From NCBI GenBank assembly GCA_944324675.1, contig CALUXE010000005.1:35743-99742 (forward strand): a stretch of 64,000 bases of DNA, written 5' to 3'. The stretch is from an uncultured Elusimicrobiales bacterium. GTDB taxonomy: Bacteria > Elusimicrobiota > Elusimicrobia > Elusimicrobiales > Elusimicrobiaceae. The notes beneath the pieces were generated by a model. It ran no database searches. It worked only from the letters and a program-made list of their open reading frames with translations, and was not told where the DNA came from. Below are positions 9,586 to 19,035 of the stretch, in pieces. Position 1 is the stretch's first letter; each line of letters starts with the position of its first letter. A program made the position numbers and the translations under genes.

Positions 9586-10748
9586 TATCTTCTATATATA
9601 TATTCCAATCTGTTGTAATAAACCGAAGTCCTCACACAATCCATATTTTGCCAAAACGGCTCATAGGGGACAAACAAATTCCAATCCGGCCTGTAATTTA
9701 CCAACACTATCTGATATGACATTATAAGCAGACAGGTAATAAAAACAAGCAAACTTTTCGCACGGCTTTTGTTTAAAAGCATAAATATCTGAGGTATGGC
9801 TATTATATTAAATACGGTAAAATACTGCGCCAAACGTTCAAATATGCCCGAAAAAAACGAAAGCGCATACGAAAATGCCGAGAATAATATCAATATCATT
9901 GAAACCGAATAAATACGTCCCTCTTTTGTATCAAGGAATTTGGTATCAGAATGATTTCTTATATTAAGAGCAAATATCCCCAAGAAAAAAACAGACATGC
10001 TTATCCCCATCTTTATCAAAGAACCAAATTTGAAGCTTCTGGCCGCTATATCGGAATCGGCATAATAGGAATACATAGGCATAATTATGTAAGCTAGCCT
10101 TATTATAACAGGAGCAAGCAAAAGTAATACCACAAATGTCATGCCGACAATGAAAATATTTGTTTTATTAAGTCTTATCAAAGATATCGGATATAAAATT
10201 ACCAATATTAAAGCCGATTTGTGAAATAAGGCCGCCGTTAATACCGCAAGTAAAAACGGTATAAATTTCCGCTTTATTATGAAGTCAAAACCGAAAAAAA
10301 CTATAGAATAGGCTATCGATTGACGCATAATGTCGGCTTCAAACATTATCTTACCAAACGTGAGCCATGCAAAAACCCCTAACCATGGTATTGTGGTGTA
10401 TTTATAGATAAGACGCATTCCTGAGTAAACTATAAACGCGGAAGAAGCCAAAAATAGTATTTGTGGATGGGTGCAAAGCAAAGAAAGAGATTTCATTATT
10501 AAAACAAACGGATATTCCATCCAAGGGACAGGATTGGGATACCAAGAAGAAGACTGCATAGCTATTTTAAAAGCTTCAGCATATCCCAAATTGTCATAAC
10601 CGCTGCTTACGGACCTAAATCCCAAAAACAAAAACAACTCTATACCGCACAAGCAAATATAAAGCTTCCTCGACCGCTCAGTATTATTCCTGGCGGTAAT
10701 TATAAAATGCTGAAGAATGATAAGAATAATAAAACCGAAATATATCAT
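9585..10748 (-). CDS. EpsG/Wzy-type polysaccharide polymerase
   Basis: A 387-residue protein with about ten transmembrane segments and an EpsG-like layout: an N-terminal TM, a periplasmic loop with SVSSGYDNLGYAEAFK, and a central FEADIMRQSIAYSIVFFGF segment resembling the EpsG signature (D-x-x-R-Q-x-I-A). EpsG/Wzy proteins polymerise repeat units at the periplasmic face. Its place between glycosyltransferases and beside the flippase supports the call. It shares bases with both neighbouring genes. Confidence 0.85.
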   Translation of the reverse strand: MIYFGFIILIILQHFIITARNNTERSRKLYICLCGIELFLFLGFRSVSSGYDNLGYAEAFKIAMQSSSWYPNPVPWMEYPFVLIMKSLSLLCTHPQILFLASSAFIVYSGMRLIYKYTTIPWLGVFAWLTFGKIMFEADIMRQSIAYSIVFFGFDFIIKRKFIPFLLAVLTAALFHKSALILVILYPISLIRLNKTNIFIVGMTFVVLLLLAPVIIRLAYIIMPMYSYYADSDIAARSFKFGSLIKMGISMSVFFLGIFALNIRNHSDTKFLDTKEGRIYSVSMILILFSAFSYALSFFSGIFERLAQYFTVFNIIAIPQIFMLLNKSRAKSLLVFITCLLIMSYQIVLVNYRPDWNLFVPYEPFWQNMDCVRTSVYYNRLEYIYRR

Positions 10749-11839
10749 ACCCTTCCGCCCTCGTAAATATTCAGCAGAAAAGAAGCTGTGTCAAGAATAT
10801 CGAATCCGGCATTTTTCATTTCTTTAATCCCGCTTTTCCGTTTAAAATTTATCTTACTTAAAACAGCTTCCCGCCAATGAGAAATATCTTCCCCAAGAGA
10901 GAGAATATCACAGTTGACTATTGCCGCTTCTCTAGGTATCTCTTGGGATATTACACACGGCAAACCGGCCGCCTGAGCCTCAATTAAAGCTATTCCCAAA
11001 GCCTCATATGTTGAGGGAAAAATAAAAACGTCCGCCGCTTGCAGATACTGCGCCGTATTAGGGGTTATACCGGTGAATATAACTTTATCACTCAAATTAA
11101 GCGCCTTGGCTTCAGTCTCAAGCCTCTCTCGTAATGAGCCATCTCCAATCAATATAAGTTTCGACTGGGGGTGATAAGATAGTAAATTATTAAATAGTTT
11201 TAAAATAAAAGAATGATTCTTCTCTTTTTCCATTCGCCCGCAATGAACCAAAACGAAGTCACCGTCACAGCGAATTTCTTTGCGGAAAACATCTCTCTTT
11301 TTCGCAGAAAAATCAAAGCGAAACAAATCTATACCGTTTTTGGCGATTTCAAATTTCTTCTCGCCATAAAGTGTCCTGCCCGATATTTCGGAGCAGGCTA
11401 ATCTCTTTGTGGCAAAAAAACCTATAAGTTGCCTAAAAATCCAATTGTAAAAATACTTGAAGCCATGTCCATATTCACATATGACATGCGCATGGGACAC
11501 TCTAACCTTTACCCCGCAAAGCCATGCCAAAAACAAAGCCCAGCCGTTAAAGCTCGTATAGTGTACATGCACGACATCATAAGGGCCCTTCTTCTTTAAG
11601 GTATATAGAATGTTTAGAGTGTGTCTTAAAAACATCGTAGGAAAGGATTTATAGCGATATATTGTTGAGCCATTAGCCAAAGCTTGTCTTTCATAAAAGA
11701 AATCTCTCTTGTCACTCAAAGTAAGGAAATCAAATCCCACCTTGTTACGGTCTATATTGGCAAGGATATTCATTAGAAAGGTCTCTATTCCGCCACAATC
11801 AAGCGTTTCCAGCACATGCAGAACTTTTATTTTATTCAT
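10745..11839 (-). CDS. Glycosyltransferase family 4 (GT-B)
   Basis: Retaining GT-B enzyme. The N-terminal domain starts MNKIKVLHVLETLDCGGIET, with VVHVHYTSFNGW in the acceptor domain. The C-terminal Rossmann domain has LVHCGRMEKEKNHSFILKLF and LILIGDGSLRERLE, and the EX7E-type donor motif lies in FPSTYEALGIALIEAQAAG. Length 364, typical. It resembles the next gene upstream closely in layout, so the pair may have arisen by duplication or act in successive steps. The genes overlap by eight bases. Confidence 0.92.
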   Translation of the reverse strand: MNKIKVLHVLETLDCGGIETFLMNILANIDRNKVGFDFLTLSDKRDFFYERQALANGSTIYRYKSFPTMFLRHTLNILYTLKKKGPYDVVHVHYTSFNGWALFLAWLCGVKVRVSHAHVICEYGHGFKYFYNWIFRQLIGFFATKRLACSEISGRTLYGEKKFEIAKNGIDLFRFDFSAKKRDVFRKEIRCDGDFVLVHCGRMEKEKNHSFILKLFNNLLSYHPQSKLILIGDGSLRERLETEAKALNLSDKVIFTGITPNTAQYLQAADVFIFPSTYEALGIALIEAQAAGLPCVISQEIPREAAIVNCDILSLGEDISHWREAVLSKINFKRKSGIKEMKNAGFDILDTASFLLNIYEGGRV

Positions 11840-12944
11840 TAGTCAGCTCCAAATATAAATTCTGCATATCTCGCGTTATATCCTTTATATCAAATCCCGC
11901 GGTCTTCGCCATAGATACACCGTCCGTCCGCTTGTAGTTCCTTAAACGCAAAATCTCGGCCGCCCAATCTTTGGCTTTTTTCCTCAAAGAGAGAAAAGAA
12001 GATGCTTCCAAGATTTTTACTTCTTTGGTTATTGTATCAGCGAACACTGCCGGCACTCCGCTGCATTGGGCTTCCACGCCCGCTACCGGCAATCCCTCAT
12101 AAAAAGAGGGCATAAGCAGACAGTCCAGCGCTTGGAAAACATTTTCTATGTCCGGACGCAGGTTTAACCATATCACAAAGGAATCCAATTGGCAAAGAGA
12201 TATTTTTTTTCTTATTTTTTCTTTTAAAGAACCTTCTCCCAACAATATTAGTTTGGCTTTAGGTTCAGTCTTTAAGATCTCTGCGAAAATATCCACAATA
12301 AATTCATGATTCTTCTGCCATTCCAATCGCCCTACATTGCCTATGACGAAATTATCCTCTACCCCGAGTTCTTTCCTGATATTGGCACGAATATCTGGCT
12401 TGAAAGCAAATCTTTGCAAATTAACTGCATTAGCAACAACTCTGTATTTGTCTTTATACCAGCAAGATCCCACAAGATTCGAGCATGCCAGCTTTAAATC
12501 TATCAAAGGCCATACGGTGTGAAGCATTAAACAATTGCGCCAACCGTTTATTTTTTTGTCGCTCCATTGTGTTACATGAGCATGCTGTATTATAGTTTTT
12601 ACTCCAAAAAACTTAGCTATCGGATAATATATAAAATTTAGCTGTGTTACGTGGGAATGTATTATGTCATATCTATTATGCTTGAAAAAGGAAAAGACCG
12701 CTTTTACAAAAGGAAGGCCTCTCATCAAACCTTGATATGGGATATAAAAAACACGTCCGCCGAGGGTTTCTATCTCTTCCTTGGCTGATTGTTCCGTATC
12801 TGGTGAAAAACAAGTCAAATAATCAAATTGGACTTTATCGCGGTCTATGTTCCTATGCCAGTTTAAAACCACATTTAAAACTCCACCGCCGCGATTTACG
12901 TCCATTACAATTTGTAAAATACGTATAGGTTTACTCATAATCAT
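11832..12944 (-). CDS. Glycosyltransferase family 4 (GT-B)
   Basis: A second GT4 enzyme, 370 residues: N-terminal ILQIVMDVNRGGGVLNVVLN, then YDIIHSHVTQLNFIYY, the Rossmann signature NVGRLEWQKNHEFIVDIF, ILLGEGSLKEKIRKK and the donor motif FYEGLPVAGVEAQCSGVP. The ATG at 12944 overlaps the upstream stop (ATGA); an ATG two codons later is equally possible. It probably uses a nucleotide-sugar donor to extend the repeat unit in the cytoplasm. Confidence 0.92.
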   Translation of the reverse strand: MIMSKPIRILQIVMDVNRGGGVLNVVLNWHRNIDRDKVQFDYLTCFSPDTEQSAKEEIETLGGRVFYIPYQGLMRGLPFVKAVFSFFKHNRYDIIHSHVTQLNFIYYPIAKFFGVKTIIQHAHVTQWSDKKINGWRNCLMLHTVWPLIDLKLACSNLVGSCWYKDKYRVVANAVNLQRFAFKPDIRANIRKELGVEDNFVIGNVGRLEWQKNHEFIVDIFAEILKTEPKAKLILLGEGSLKEKIRKKISLCQLDSFVIWLNLRPDIENVFQALDCLLMPSFYEGLPVAGVEAQCSGVPAVFADTITKEVKILEASSFLSLRKKAKDWAAEILRLRNYKRTDGVSMAKTAGFDIKDITRDMQNLYLELTNE

Positions 12945-13756
12945 CTTAAAAAACTTTTATAGAATAAAGTTCTTATTCCGTTAGGCATAAGCGTCTGCAC
13001 CAAAAAGCGTACGGAAAGTATATAGATATAATCTTTAAAGCCTATCATACCGTGGTCTTTCATATAGGAATACAGCTTTTTGTTGCTCAAAAAATAAGTA
13101 AAACCGCCGCGCCGCCCGTAAAAAGCGCCGTCCACCCTGGCGCGTACAAGGATTTGCGGCAAATTGGCGAATTTAAAACCCTTTTCCGCCATTCTCGTCC
13201 AAAGATAATAATCTTCCATATAGTGCAGATGCAAATAGCCGCCGGCCGAAGAAACATCTTCCTTTTTAAACATAACCGTCATATGGTTGAATGGACATCT
13301 CTTTTTTAGGAAATTCTTAAGTTCTGCGTCGCCAAGCGGCAAACGCCTGAAGCAAATCTTCTTTTTGGTAAGGGAATCTATCTCTTCAACCGCGCCGCCA
13401 AGGACGGAAAGTTCTTTGTCTTGCTCAAAAGCCGAAATTTGCAACTCAAAGCGGTTGGGGGCGGCGATATCGTCGCTGTCCATACGCGCCACCAAAGAAT
13501 GACTGCACGCCTTAAGGCCCTCGTTAAGAGCGGTGCCAAGCCCCTTGTTCTCGGGCAGGCGGACAAGTTTAAGTTTCTCTTTAAAGGAAGAAATGACGCT
13601 TTCAAGTTCCGGCGTCAAAGGGCCGTCGGCCACCAAAACCGCCTCCGAAGGGGGCAAGTTCTGATTAAAAACGCTTTCAAGTGATTCTTTAAGCCAGGAA
13701 GCTTTCTCTTTGGCGTAAACCGACATCAAAACGGAAAATTTGGTATCGCTCATCAT
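12941..13756 (-). CDS. Glycosyltransferase family 2, first gene of the minus-strand operon
   Basis: GT-A enzyme of 271 residues with FSVLMSVYAKEKASWLKES, ENKGLGTALNEGLKACSH and the DXD motif ARMDSDDIAAPNRF. As the most upstream gene of a nine-gene operon running down to 2501, it sits beside the only obvious promoter region: its start is 53 bp from the divergent epimerase gene, inside a perfect inverted repeat that provides TGGTATAAT on each strand. The -10 lies so close to the ATG that a leaderless mRNA is likely. Confidence 0.92.
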   Translation of the reverse strand: MMSDTKFSVLMSVYAKEKASWLKESLESVFNQNLPPSEAVLVADGPLTPELESVISSFKEKLKLVRLPENKGLGTALNEGLKACSHSLVARMDSDDIAAPNRFELQISAFEQDKELSVLGGAVEEIDSLTKKKICFRRLPLGDAELKNFLKKRCPFNHMTVMFKKEDVSSAGGYLHLHYMEDYYLWTRMAEKGFKFANLPQILVRARVDGAFYGRRGGFTYFLSNKKLYSYMKDHGMIGFKDYIYILSVRFLVQTLMPNGIRTLFYKSFLR

Positions 13757-13763
13757 TTGATAT

Positions 13764-13801
13764 ATTATACCATTTAGCGGCTAATCTAAAAATGGTATAA
13801 T
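13764..13801. promoter_or_regulatory. Symmetric divergent promoter / operator
   Basis: ATTATACCATTT (13764-13775) and AAATGGTATAAT (13790-13801) form a perfect 12-bp inverted repeat around 14 bp. Each arm contains an extended -10 (TGGTATAAT) pointing outward, 7-8 bp from each divergent start codon. No good -35 is visible on either side. The arms may be promoter cores, a repressor site, or both. Confidence 0.7.
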
Positions 13802-13809
13802 TTCCCAAT

Positions 13810-14730
13810 ATGAAAGGGAAAGTATCTTTTATTACGGGCGGGGCGGGTTTTATAGGCTCTCGTCTGGCAGAAAAACTGACCGAAAAGGGCCATAAAGTTA
13901 TAGTTTACGATAATTTTTCTTCCGGCGACATTAAAAACCTGTCCGCAATCAAAAACAAAATAAAGATAGTAAAAGGCGACATAACCGATTTTAAAAAATT
14001 GAAACAAGCTATGAAAGGCGCCGATTATGTATATCACCATGCGGCTTTGGTTTCGGTCGCGCAGTCCATGCAAGAACCTGCCCAAACACATAAAATCAAT
14101 ATAGAAGGCGCCAATAATGTATTGGAGGCCGCCCGCTTAAACGGCGTAAAAAGAGTTTTATTGGCATCTTCCAGCGCGGTATACGGAAACGGGAAAGACA
14201 TCCCCTACAAAGAAACCTCTGGGACCGATTGCCGCTCGCCTTACGCCGCCAGCAAATTGATAGGGGAAGAACTGCTTAAATGCTATTTTAAGGCCTACGG
14301 CCTTGAAAGCGTATGCGTACGCTATTTTAATGTGTTCGGGCCGAAGCAGAACCCCAATTCGCCCTATGCCGCGGTTATAGCCAAATTTATGGATTTGGCG
14401 AAAAACGGTGATGCTTTCTTTATAGATTGGGACGGCAGGCAAAGCAGGGATTTCGTCTTTATAGATGATGTGGCCGACGCCACAATTTTGGCAATGAAAA
14501 AGGGCAAAGCGGGGGAAGTTTACAATGTGGCCTCCGGCAGGACTTATACTCTTCTCAATCTTGCAAAGGAAATAGAAAACATTTCCGGCAAAAAAATGAA
14601 GCGCGTTTTCAAACCCAAAAGAGCCGGCGACGTAAAAAAATCCGCCGCCGATATAACAAAAATAAAGAAATTGGGCTACAAGGCGAAAGTTCCATTAAGA
14701 GAAGGACTAAAGAAAATATTTAAGGCTTAA
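13810..14730 (+). CDS. NAD-dependent sugar epimerase/dehydratase, GalE/WbpP-like (extended SDR)
   Basis: An extended short-chain dehydrogenase starting MKGKVSFITGGAGFIGSRLA (TGxxGxxG NAD site), with DITDFKKLKQAMKGADYVYH, SSSAVYG and the catalytic YAASK following SPYAASKLIGEELL. It also carries RYFNVFGPKQNPNSPYAAVI, typical of UDP-GlcNAc/UDP-Glc 4-epimerases. At 306 residues it fits the WbpP/GalE group. It probably converts a UDP-hexose or UDP-HexNAc for the polymer whose initiating transferase follows 3 bp downstream. The substrate cannot be fixed by eye. The start follows a -10 by 8 bp and lacks a Shine-Dalgarno sequence. Confidence 0.88.
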   Translation: MKGKVSFITGGAGFIGSRLAEKLTEKGHKVIVYDNFSSGDIKNLSAIKNKIKIVKGDITDFKKLKQAMKGADYVYHHAALVSVAQSMQEPAQTHKINIEGANNVLEAARLNGVKRVLLASSSAVYGNGKDIPYKETSGTDCRSPYAASKLIGEELLKCYFKAYGLESVCVRYFNVFGPKQNPNSPYAAVIAKFMDLAKNGDAFFIDWDGRQSRDFVFIDDVADATILAMKKGKAGEVYNVASGRTYTLLNLAKEIENISGKKMKRVFKPKRAGDVKKSAADITKIKKLGYKAKVPLREGLKKIFKA

Positions 14731-14733
14731 ATT

Positions 14734-16056
14734 ATGAGATTACTGTTTTTTATCGCGGATTTAATTTCATTCACGCTGATAACGGCGATAGTGGTAACTT
14801 TAAGATATGGGGGATTTTCGCAAGAAGCGTTTCTCCCCACGATAAAGGTGCTATTGCCCGCGTTTGCGGTAACCTCATTGATTTTATGGGTATTCTCATT
14901 CTATGATATACAAATCATAAAAAAAGGGCGCTTGGATTACCGCAACATCATAATAGCTTTCGCGCTGTCTTTATGCACCTCGGCATTCGGCATTTATTTT
15001 ACGACTTCGTTTTTTAATGTAGCCACCCCCAAATTCATATTATTATTGGTGTTTGTGCTGTATTTTTCCTATATGTATATATCCAGGAAAATATATGCTT
15101 CCTTCAATTTCGTTAAACAGCGCCTACTTCTGTTGGGCAAAAGCAATACTTTAAAGGAGATAGAAAAAGATTTGGCCTCTTACGATAATTTGGAAGTCCT
15201 GGGCCGCTTTGAAAACCCCGATGACATCAAAGGAATCCCGCCGGAAAATATAGACCTTATTGTAATGGCCAGTAAAATGCTGAGCGAAAACAAAAACACT
15301 TGGCCTGTAATATCAACGATGTTCTTAAATAAAGGCGTTCTATTGACTACCGACTATAATTTTTATGAACATCTTTTTATGCGATCAAGCAAAGGAAGCC
15401 TCAAAGACGCGATGTGGCTTATAAGAGGCGTAGCCGCAAGGCAGGAAGAAAAATATTATCCTTTCATAAAAAGAGCCTTGGACGTTCTTTTCTGCCTGGT
15501 GCTTATGCCGGTAATGCTTCCGCTTGGCATTTTAACTTATTTGGCTATCAAATTTATTGATGGGATACCGCCGTTCTTCTTTCAGGAGCGAATCGGCAAG
15601 AACGAGAAGAAGATTTATATCTACAAATTCCGCACGATGAAGCCCGGCAGCGAGGACATTACCAAAGTCGGCGCTGTTTTAAGACGGTTTAGACTGGACG
15701 AAATACCCCAGCTTATCAATATATTCAAAGGCGATATTTCTATCGTCGGGCCCAGGCCAGTTTGGACCGACGAATATTATTTCCTAAACAAATATCTGCC
15801 CTGCCATAATATAAGAAGCGTAATAAAACCCGGCCTTACGGGTTGGGCCCAACTAAACTTCAAGGCGCCGCCCACCTATTGCGTAAGGGAAGATCTCAAA
15901 AACAAAGAATCGATACCCGATTCCGTATTTGACGCCGCTTACAAACGCCTTTCCTACGATATATGGTACATAAAAAACCGCTCCTTATTTTTGGACTTGG
16001 AAATAATGTTAAAAACCGCCAAAAGGGCTTTCATTAAGGATAAAAACATTGTTTAA
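14734..16056 (+). CDS. Undecaprenyl-phosphate sugar-1-phosphate transferase (polyisoprenylphosphate hexose-1-phosphate transferase family)
   Basis: The initiating enzyme of repeat-unit synthesis: it moves a sugar-1-phosphate from a nucleotide sugar to undecaprenyl phosphate. The N-terminal 110 residues form four membrane segments, a CoA-binding-like domain follows, and the catalytic bacterial sugar transferase domain starts at about 245 (FIKRALDVLFCLVLMPVML). The catalytic domain shows QERIGKNEKKIYIYKFRTMK, LRRFRLDEIPQLINIFKGD, SIVGPRPV and KPGLTGWAQL. Length 440 matches WbaP/CpsE-type proteins. It is co-transcribed with the upstream epimerase. Confidence 0.93.
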   Translation: MRLLFFIADLISFTLITAIVVTLRYGGFSQEAFLPTIKVLLPAFAVTSLILWVFSFYDIQIIKKGRLDYRNIIIAFALSLCTSAFGIYFTTSFFNVATPKFILLLVFVLYFSYMYISRKIYASFNFVKQRLLLLGKSNTLKEIEKDLASYDNLEVLGRFENPDDIKGIPPENIDLIVMASKMLSENKNTWPVISTMFLNKGVLLTTDYNFYEHLFMRSSKGSLKDAMWLIRGVAARQEEKYYPFIKRALDVLFCLVLMPVMLPLGILTYLAIKFIDGIPPFFFQERIGKNEKKIYIYKFRTMKPGSEDITKVGAVLRRFRLDEIPQLINIFKGDISIVGPRPVWTDEYYFLNKYLPCHNIRSVIKPGLTGWAQLNFKAPPTYCVREDLKNKESIPDSVFDAAYKRLSYDIWYIKNRSLFLDLEIMLKTAKRAFIKDKNIV

Positions 16057-17065
16057 AATTATTTTAACCTTTTCTTTTATCGCGTCGGCAGTGTTGGCGC
16101 AAGCCGCGGATTTCCCGCTGTGCCTTTACGAGGTAAACGAAGCGAAATATATAAAGGGCGTAAAAAAAGCCGGGTTTAACTGTATACAGACTTATACTTT
16201 AGATCCCAAAAAACTGAGTATATTGGCAAAAGAAGCCGCAAAAAGGGATATAAAGATGTTGGTATACCCAAACAAGATAATCGGCTCGGAATACGAAAAA
16301 GAGGCCTCCAAGTGGCCGCTGTTAGCCTTATATCTGTACGACGAACCCGATGTAAGCAAAAAGGATAACGCCTATTTGAAGGAATTGGATAATAAAGCGA
16401 AAGCCGCCTTCCCGGATAAAAAAACCGCTTTTGTGGTGGGCAAAGGCAGCCACGCAAAACCCTATTATGATACGGCGGATGTTTTAATGGTGGATTGGTA
16501 CCCCGTTCCGCATTTGCCTTTGACATCTTTTGGAGACCAGATAAAAGAGGTAAAAAATATTTTAAAAGAAGGCGGCTTGCCCGCCAAGCCCGTATGGGGG
16601 GTGGTGCAGTCTTTTGACTGGCGGGAATTTAAACAATACCGCCCCGACGACCAAAGGATAGGCCGTTTCCCTACGGTTGAAGAAATGCGATTTATGGCCT
16701 ATGACGGCCTTTTGGAAGGGGCGGAAGGCTTATTATTTTTTACTTTTAACTCAAAATCGGTGCCTTTGTCCAAAGCTAAGCCGGAACATTGGGAAAGATT
16801 AAAAAAAGTAGCGAAAGAACTAAGCAAGACTATGCCGCTGTTTGAAAGCGGAATAAAAGCGCCGTCCCCGCTTGCGGGAAAGAACAATTTTAAAGCGCAA
16901 AGGCGCATATACAAGGGATATTGCTACGACATAATTTTGAATATTTCCGAACAAGAAAGGGAACTCCCAGCGGAATTTTCCGATAAAGAATATAAAATTT
17001 TATACGGAACAGCCGGCAAGGAATTGCCCCCGCATGAAGCTGTTATTTTAAAAAAAAGATCCTAA
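16049..17065 (+). CDS. Exported TIM-barrel protein, putative glycoside hydrolase
   Basis: A 338-residue protein with a short signal peptide (ILTFSFIASAVLAQAADFP). The body looks like a (beta/alpha)8 glycosidase: GFNCIQTYTLDP, IKMLVYPNK, then ALYLYDEPDVSK with a likely acid/base Glu near residue 95, DVLMVDWYPVPHLP, and PVWGVVQSFDWREF. The EGLLFFTFNSKS segment corresponds to a late barrel strand. Translation seems to start at TTG 16049, overlapping the initiating transferase stop. Position in the locus suggests trimming or release of the polysaccharide. I cannot assign a GH family. Confidence 0.55.
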   Translation: MFKIILTFSFIASAVLAQAADFPLCLYEVNEAKYIKGVKKAGFNCIQTYTLDPKKLSILAKEAAKRDIKMLVYPNKIIGSEYEKEASKWPLLALYLYDEPDVSKKDNAYLKELDNKAKAAFPDKKTAFVVGKGSHAKPYYDTADVLMVDWYPVPHLPLTSFGDQIKEVKNILKEGGLPAKPVWGVVQSFDWREFKQYRPDDQRIGRFPTVEEMRFMAYDGLLEGAEGLLFFTFNSKSVPLSKAKPEHWERLKKVAKELSKTMPLFESGIKAPSPLAGKNNFKAQRRIYKGYCYDIILNISEQERELPAEFSDKEYKILYGTAGKELPPHEAVILKKRS

Positions 17066-17617
17066 AAAATAAATTTAACTCGCGAAATATTCACTCTGAC
17101 TCCTAAAGGCCTATTGTAATTTATCCTTCGTTATATAAATAATACCTTCTCAGCAGAGATAGGATTAAACTTCTCGCCATTTTGCGAAGCTTACTGCTAA
17201 AGCTGTTTAACCCCAAAATTATAAAGGCAACTGCGTAAAGAATAAGGTTGTAAAAAAAGCCGTGATAATACATAAAATGTCAACGCTTCAAGAATATTCT
17301 TCTCTACCAAAATGATATCCTCCTTACAAATTATAGAAGATGCTTTCAAAAAGCGCCGGGCGCTCTTATGGATTTAACGAAAAGCAATCCTGTTCTTATG
17401 CGAGGCAGAGTAAAAGAAGTGGCGTATATCAACGGGGAACGCCGCGATTACAATCTCGCAAAAACGGAGGATTACAGCATTATTCGGCAAAAAGCGTATC
17501 CTTTCGCGGGAAATAGGCCTAAAGACCTATGGCAAAGTGGGAAGAAAGACTCTTTTATTTTTACTTCGATAATTTTATATTATATATTAAAGAAAGACAC
17601 GCGGAGATTGAATCGAA
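17066..17617. other. 552-bp intergenic region with a possible decayed minus-strand gene
   Basis: No convincing gene. On the minus strand a near-perfect Shine-Dalgarno (AAGGAGG, 17325-17319) precedes a TTG at 17310 and a frame that runs to about 17197; in the next frame, 17273-17121 encodes a 50-residue hydrophobic peptide starting MYYHGFFYNLILYAVAF. On the plus strand a frame at 17368-17667 overlaps the next gene and lacks a ribosome site. AT-rich bases 17560-17595 probably hold the promoter of the downstream gene. Confidence 0.5.
17121..17310 (-). pseudogene. Possible frameshifted small membrane-protein gene
   Basis: A strong AAGGAGG site is followed by TTG and about 14 codons (VEKNILEALTFYV). 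A one-base frame change would then continue into a hydrophobic, basic-ended frame (MYYHGFFYNLILYAVAF ... LRRYYLYNEG) that stops at 17121. Either part alone is unremarkable; the good ribosome site is the reason to list it. It could be a chance frame. Confidence 0.25.
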
Positions 17618-19024
17618 ATGAAAAGGATAATATCGTTGGTCCTGGCCTTAGTATTTATCAGCTCTAACTTTTCTGCGGCGTTTGCGCAAAACGCCGACGT
17701 AACCTTGCCAAACAAAATAACACTATACGAAACATGGCCCAGCTTCTTTGCTGAAGACATAAACAAATATGTGGGATTATCGGAAGAATACATATTGGCA
17801 AAGCCTTCGGCTTCCCAGTCGGAATTAGAGGTGATAACTAAATCCCTGAGAGAAAGCGAAACCATTATAAATGAAGTCCTGAAGAAGAATATCCACAATG
17901 ACGATTTTATTTATGATCTCTATAAATCCCTGGCTATTGCCGACGGCAGATATGACAGCAGAAGCAAATTTTCCTTAATGTATACGAAAGATGCCGTAAA
18001 CTCGATTTCCCTGGGAAAGACGCCGCGCCCGGCATCCGCCGTATTAAGGGAAACTCCCGATTTCTTTAATAAAGTCGCACTTGATATCCTTGAAAACAGT
18101 TCCGTAAATTTTGAGTTTTTGGCAAACAAAATACAAAACACCCTCAACTTTCCGCGCGGCAAAGCCGTATCTTTGGCTTTATCAACGGAGATGCAATACG
18201 CAAAAAAACTAGCGGGCCGGGAAATAAGCAACTTGCGGGAAGTTATTAACAGAAATAAATACCTGATAAGACATGCGGAGGATAGAAGCTATAAACAGGT
18301 AAGTATTTGGCGTAAAGAAATAGCTTCCGCTCAAAAAGAGATATTGGAGTTAAAAAATATCTATAAAGATCCTATTAAAAGCATAGCCTACTCCATGGGC
18401 CAAGAGGAAGCGGAAAATATAATCGCCCTAGTGAAAGAAGCCAACCAGGCGGAAATAAACATAATACCGGGTTTGGCGCGAAACGCATCAAAAGCGGAAT
18501 TGGCAAATAAAGCCAAAACGGGTTTGAACTCTTTAAAAAGACTATTGCCTATTGCCATCGGGGCGGCTTTATTCTTAACCCTTTATACAACACAGGCCAA
18601 TGCCGCCAATAAAAACAACATGGAACTTGAAATAATAAATACGCTGTCAAACAGAACGGAGTTGAAAAGAGAAATTTTGACCGCGGTGAAAAGCAACCCC
18701 GATAATATCGGCATAATATACGGCACCGGCGGAAAAGAAGTTAAAAATATGGTATCCGAACTTTTTGAGAGCGAAAGCATAAACGCTCTTTCGGCAGAAG
18801 AGCTTCTTCCCTATATAGAAGATTGGAACGAGAGAACACACACCTTAGCTACGGACGAGGAAGCGCTGAACGCATATTTGGCTTATATAAAAAATATAGC
18901 CGATGAACTTGCGAAACAAGAATTTAACGAAAGAATACAAAAGGACTTACTTATGCCGCAAGACAACACTGCCATACATCAGAATAATGTTACTTTTGAA
19001 TGGATGATGCTTCAATCCAAATAA
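17618..19024 (+). CDS. Unknown exported protein with an internal hydrophobic segment
   Basis: I do not recognise this family. The 468-residue product has a clear signal peptide (MKRIISLVLALVFISSNFSA ... AFA|QN). The mature part is helical and charged, with a likely coiled region at about 190-290. One strongly hydrophobic segment lies near 308-327 (LLPIAIGAALFLTLYTTQAN) and is itself followed by an ANA|AN signal-peptidase-like site. The last 140 residues are acidic and helical. A second exported gene begins 11 bp after the stop, so the two form an operon. Secreted, membrane-inserting or periplasmic roles are all possible. Confidence 0.75.
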   Translation: MKRIISLVLALVFISSNFSAAFAQNADVTLPNKITLYETWPSFFAEDINKYVGLSEEYILAKPSASQSELEVITKSLRESETIINEVLKKNIHNDDFIYDLYKSLAIADGRYDSRSKFSLMYTKDAVNSISLGKTPRPASAVLRETPDFFNKVALDILENSSVNFEFLANKIQNTLNFPRGKAVSLALSTEMQYAKKLAGREISNLREVINRNKYLIRHAEDRSYKQVSIWRKEIASAQKEILELKNIYKDPIKSIAYSMGQEEAENIIALVKEANQAEINIIPGLARNASKAELANKAKTGLNSLKRLLPIAIGAALFLTLYTTQANAANKNNMELEIINTLSNRTELKREILTAVKSNPDNIGIIYGTGGKEVKNMVSELFESESINALSAEELLPYIEDWNERTHTLATDEEALNAYLAYIKNIADELAKQEFNERIQKDLLMPQDNTAIHQNNVTFEWMMLQSK

Positions 19025-19035
19025 CGGAGGAATTT

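Noticed and set aside
17368..17667. 99-residue plus-strand frame upstream of the exported protein
   Set aside because: It lacks a ribosome site, runs into the start of the signal-peptide gene at 17618 and resembles nothing known.
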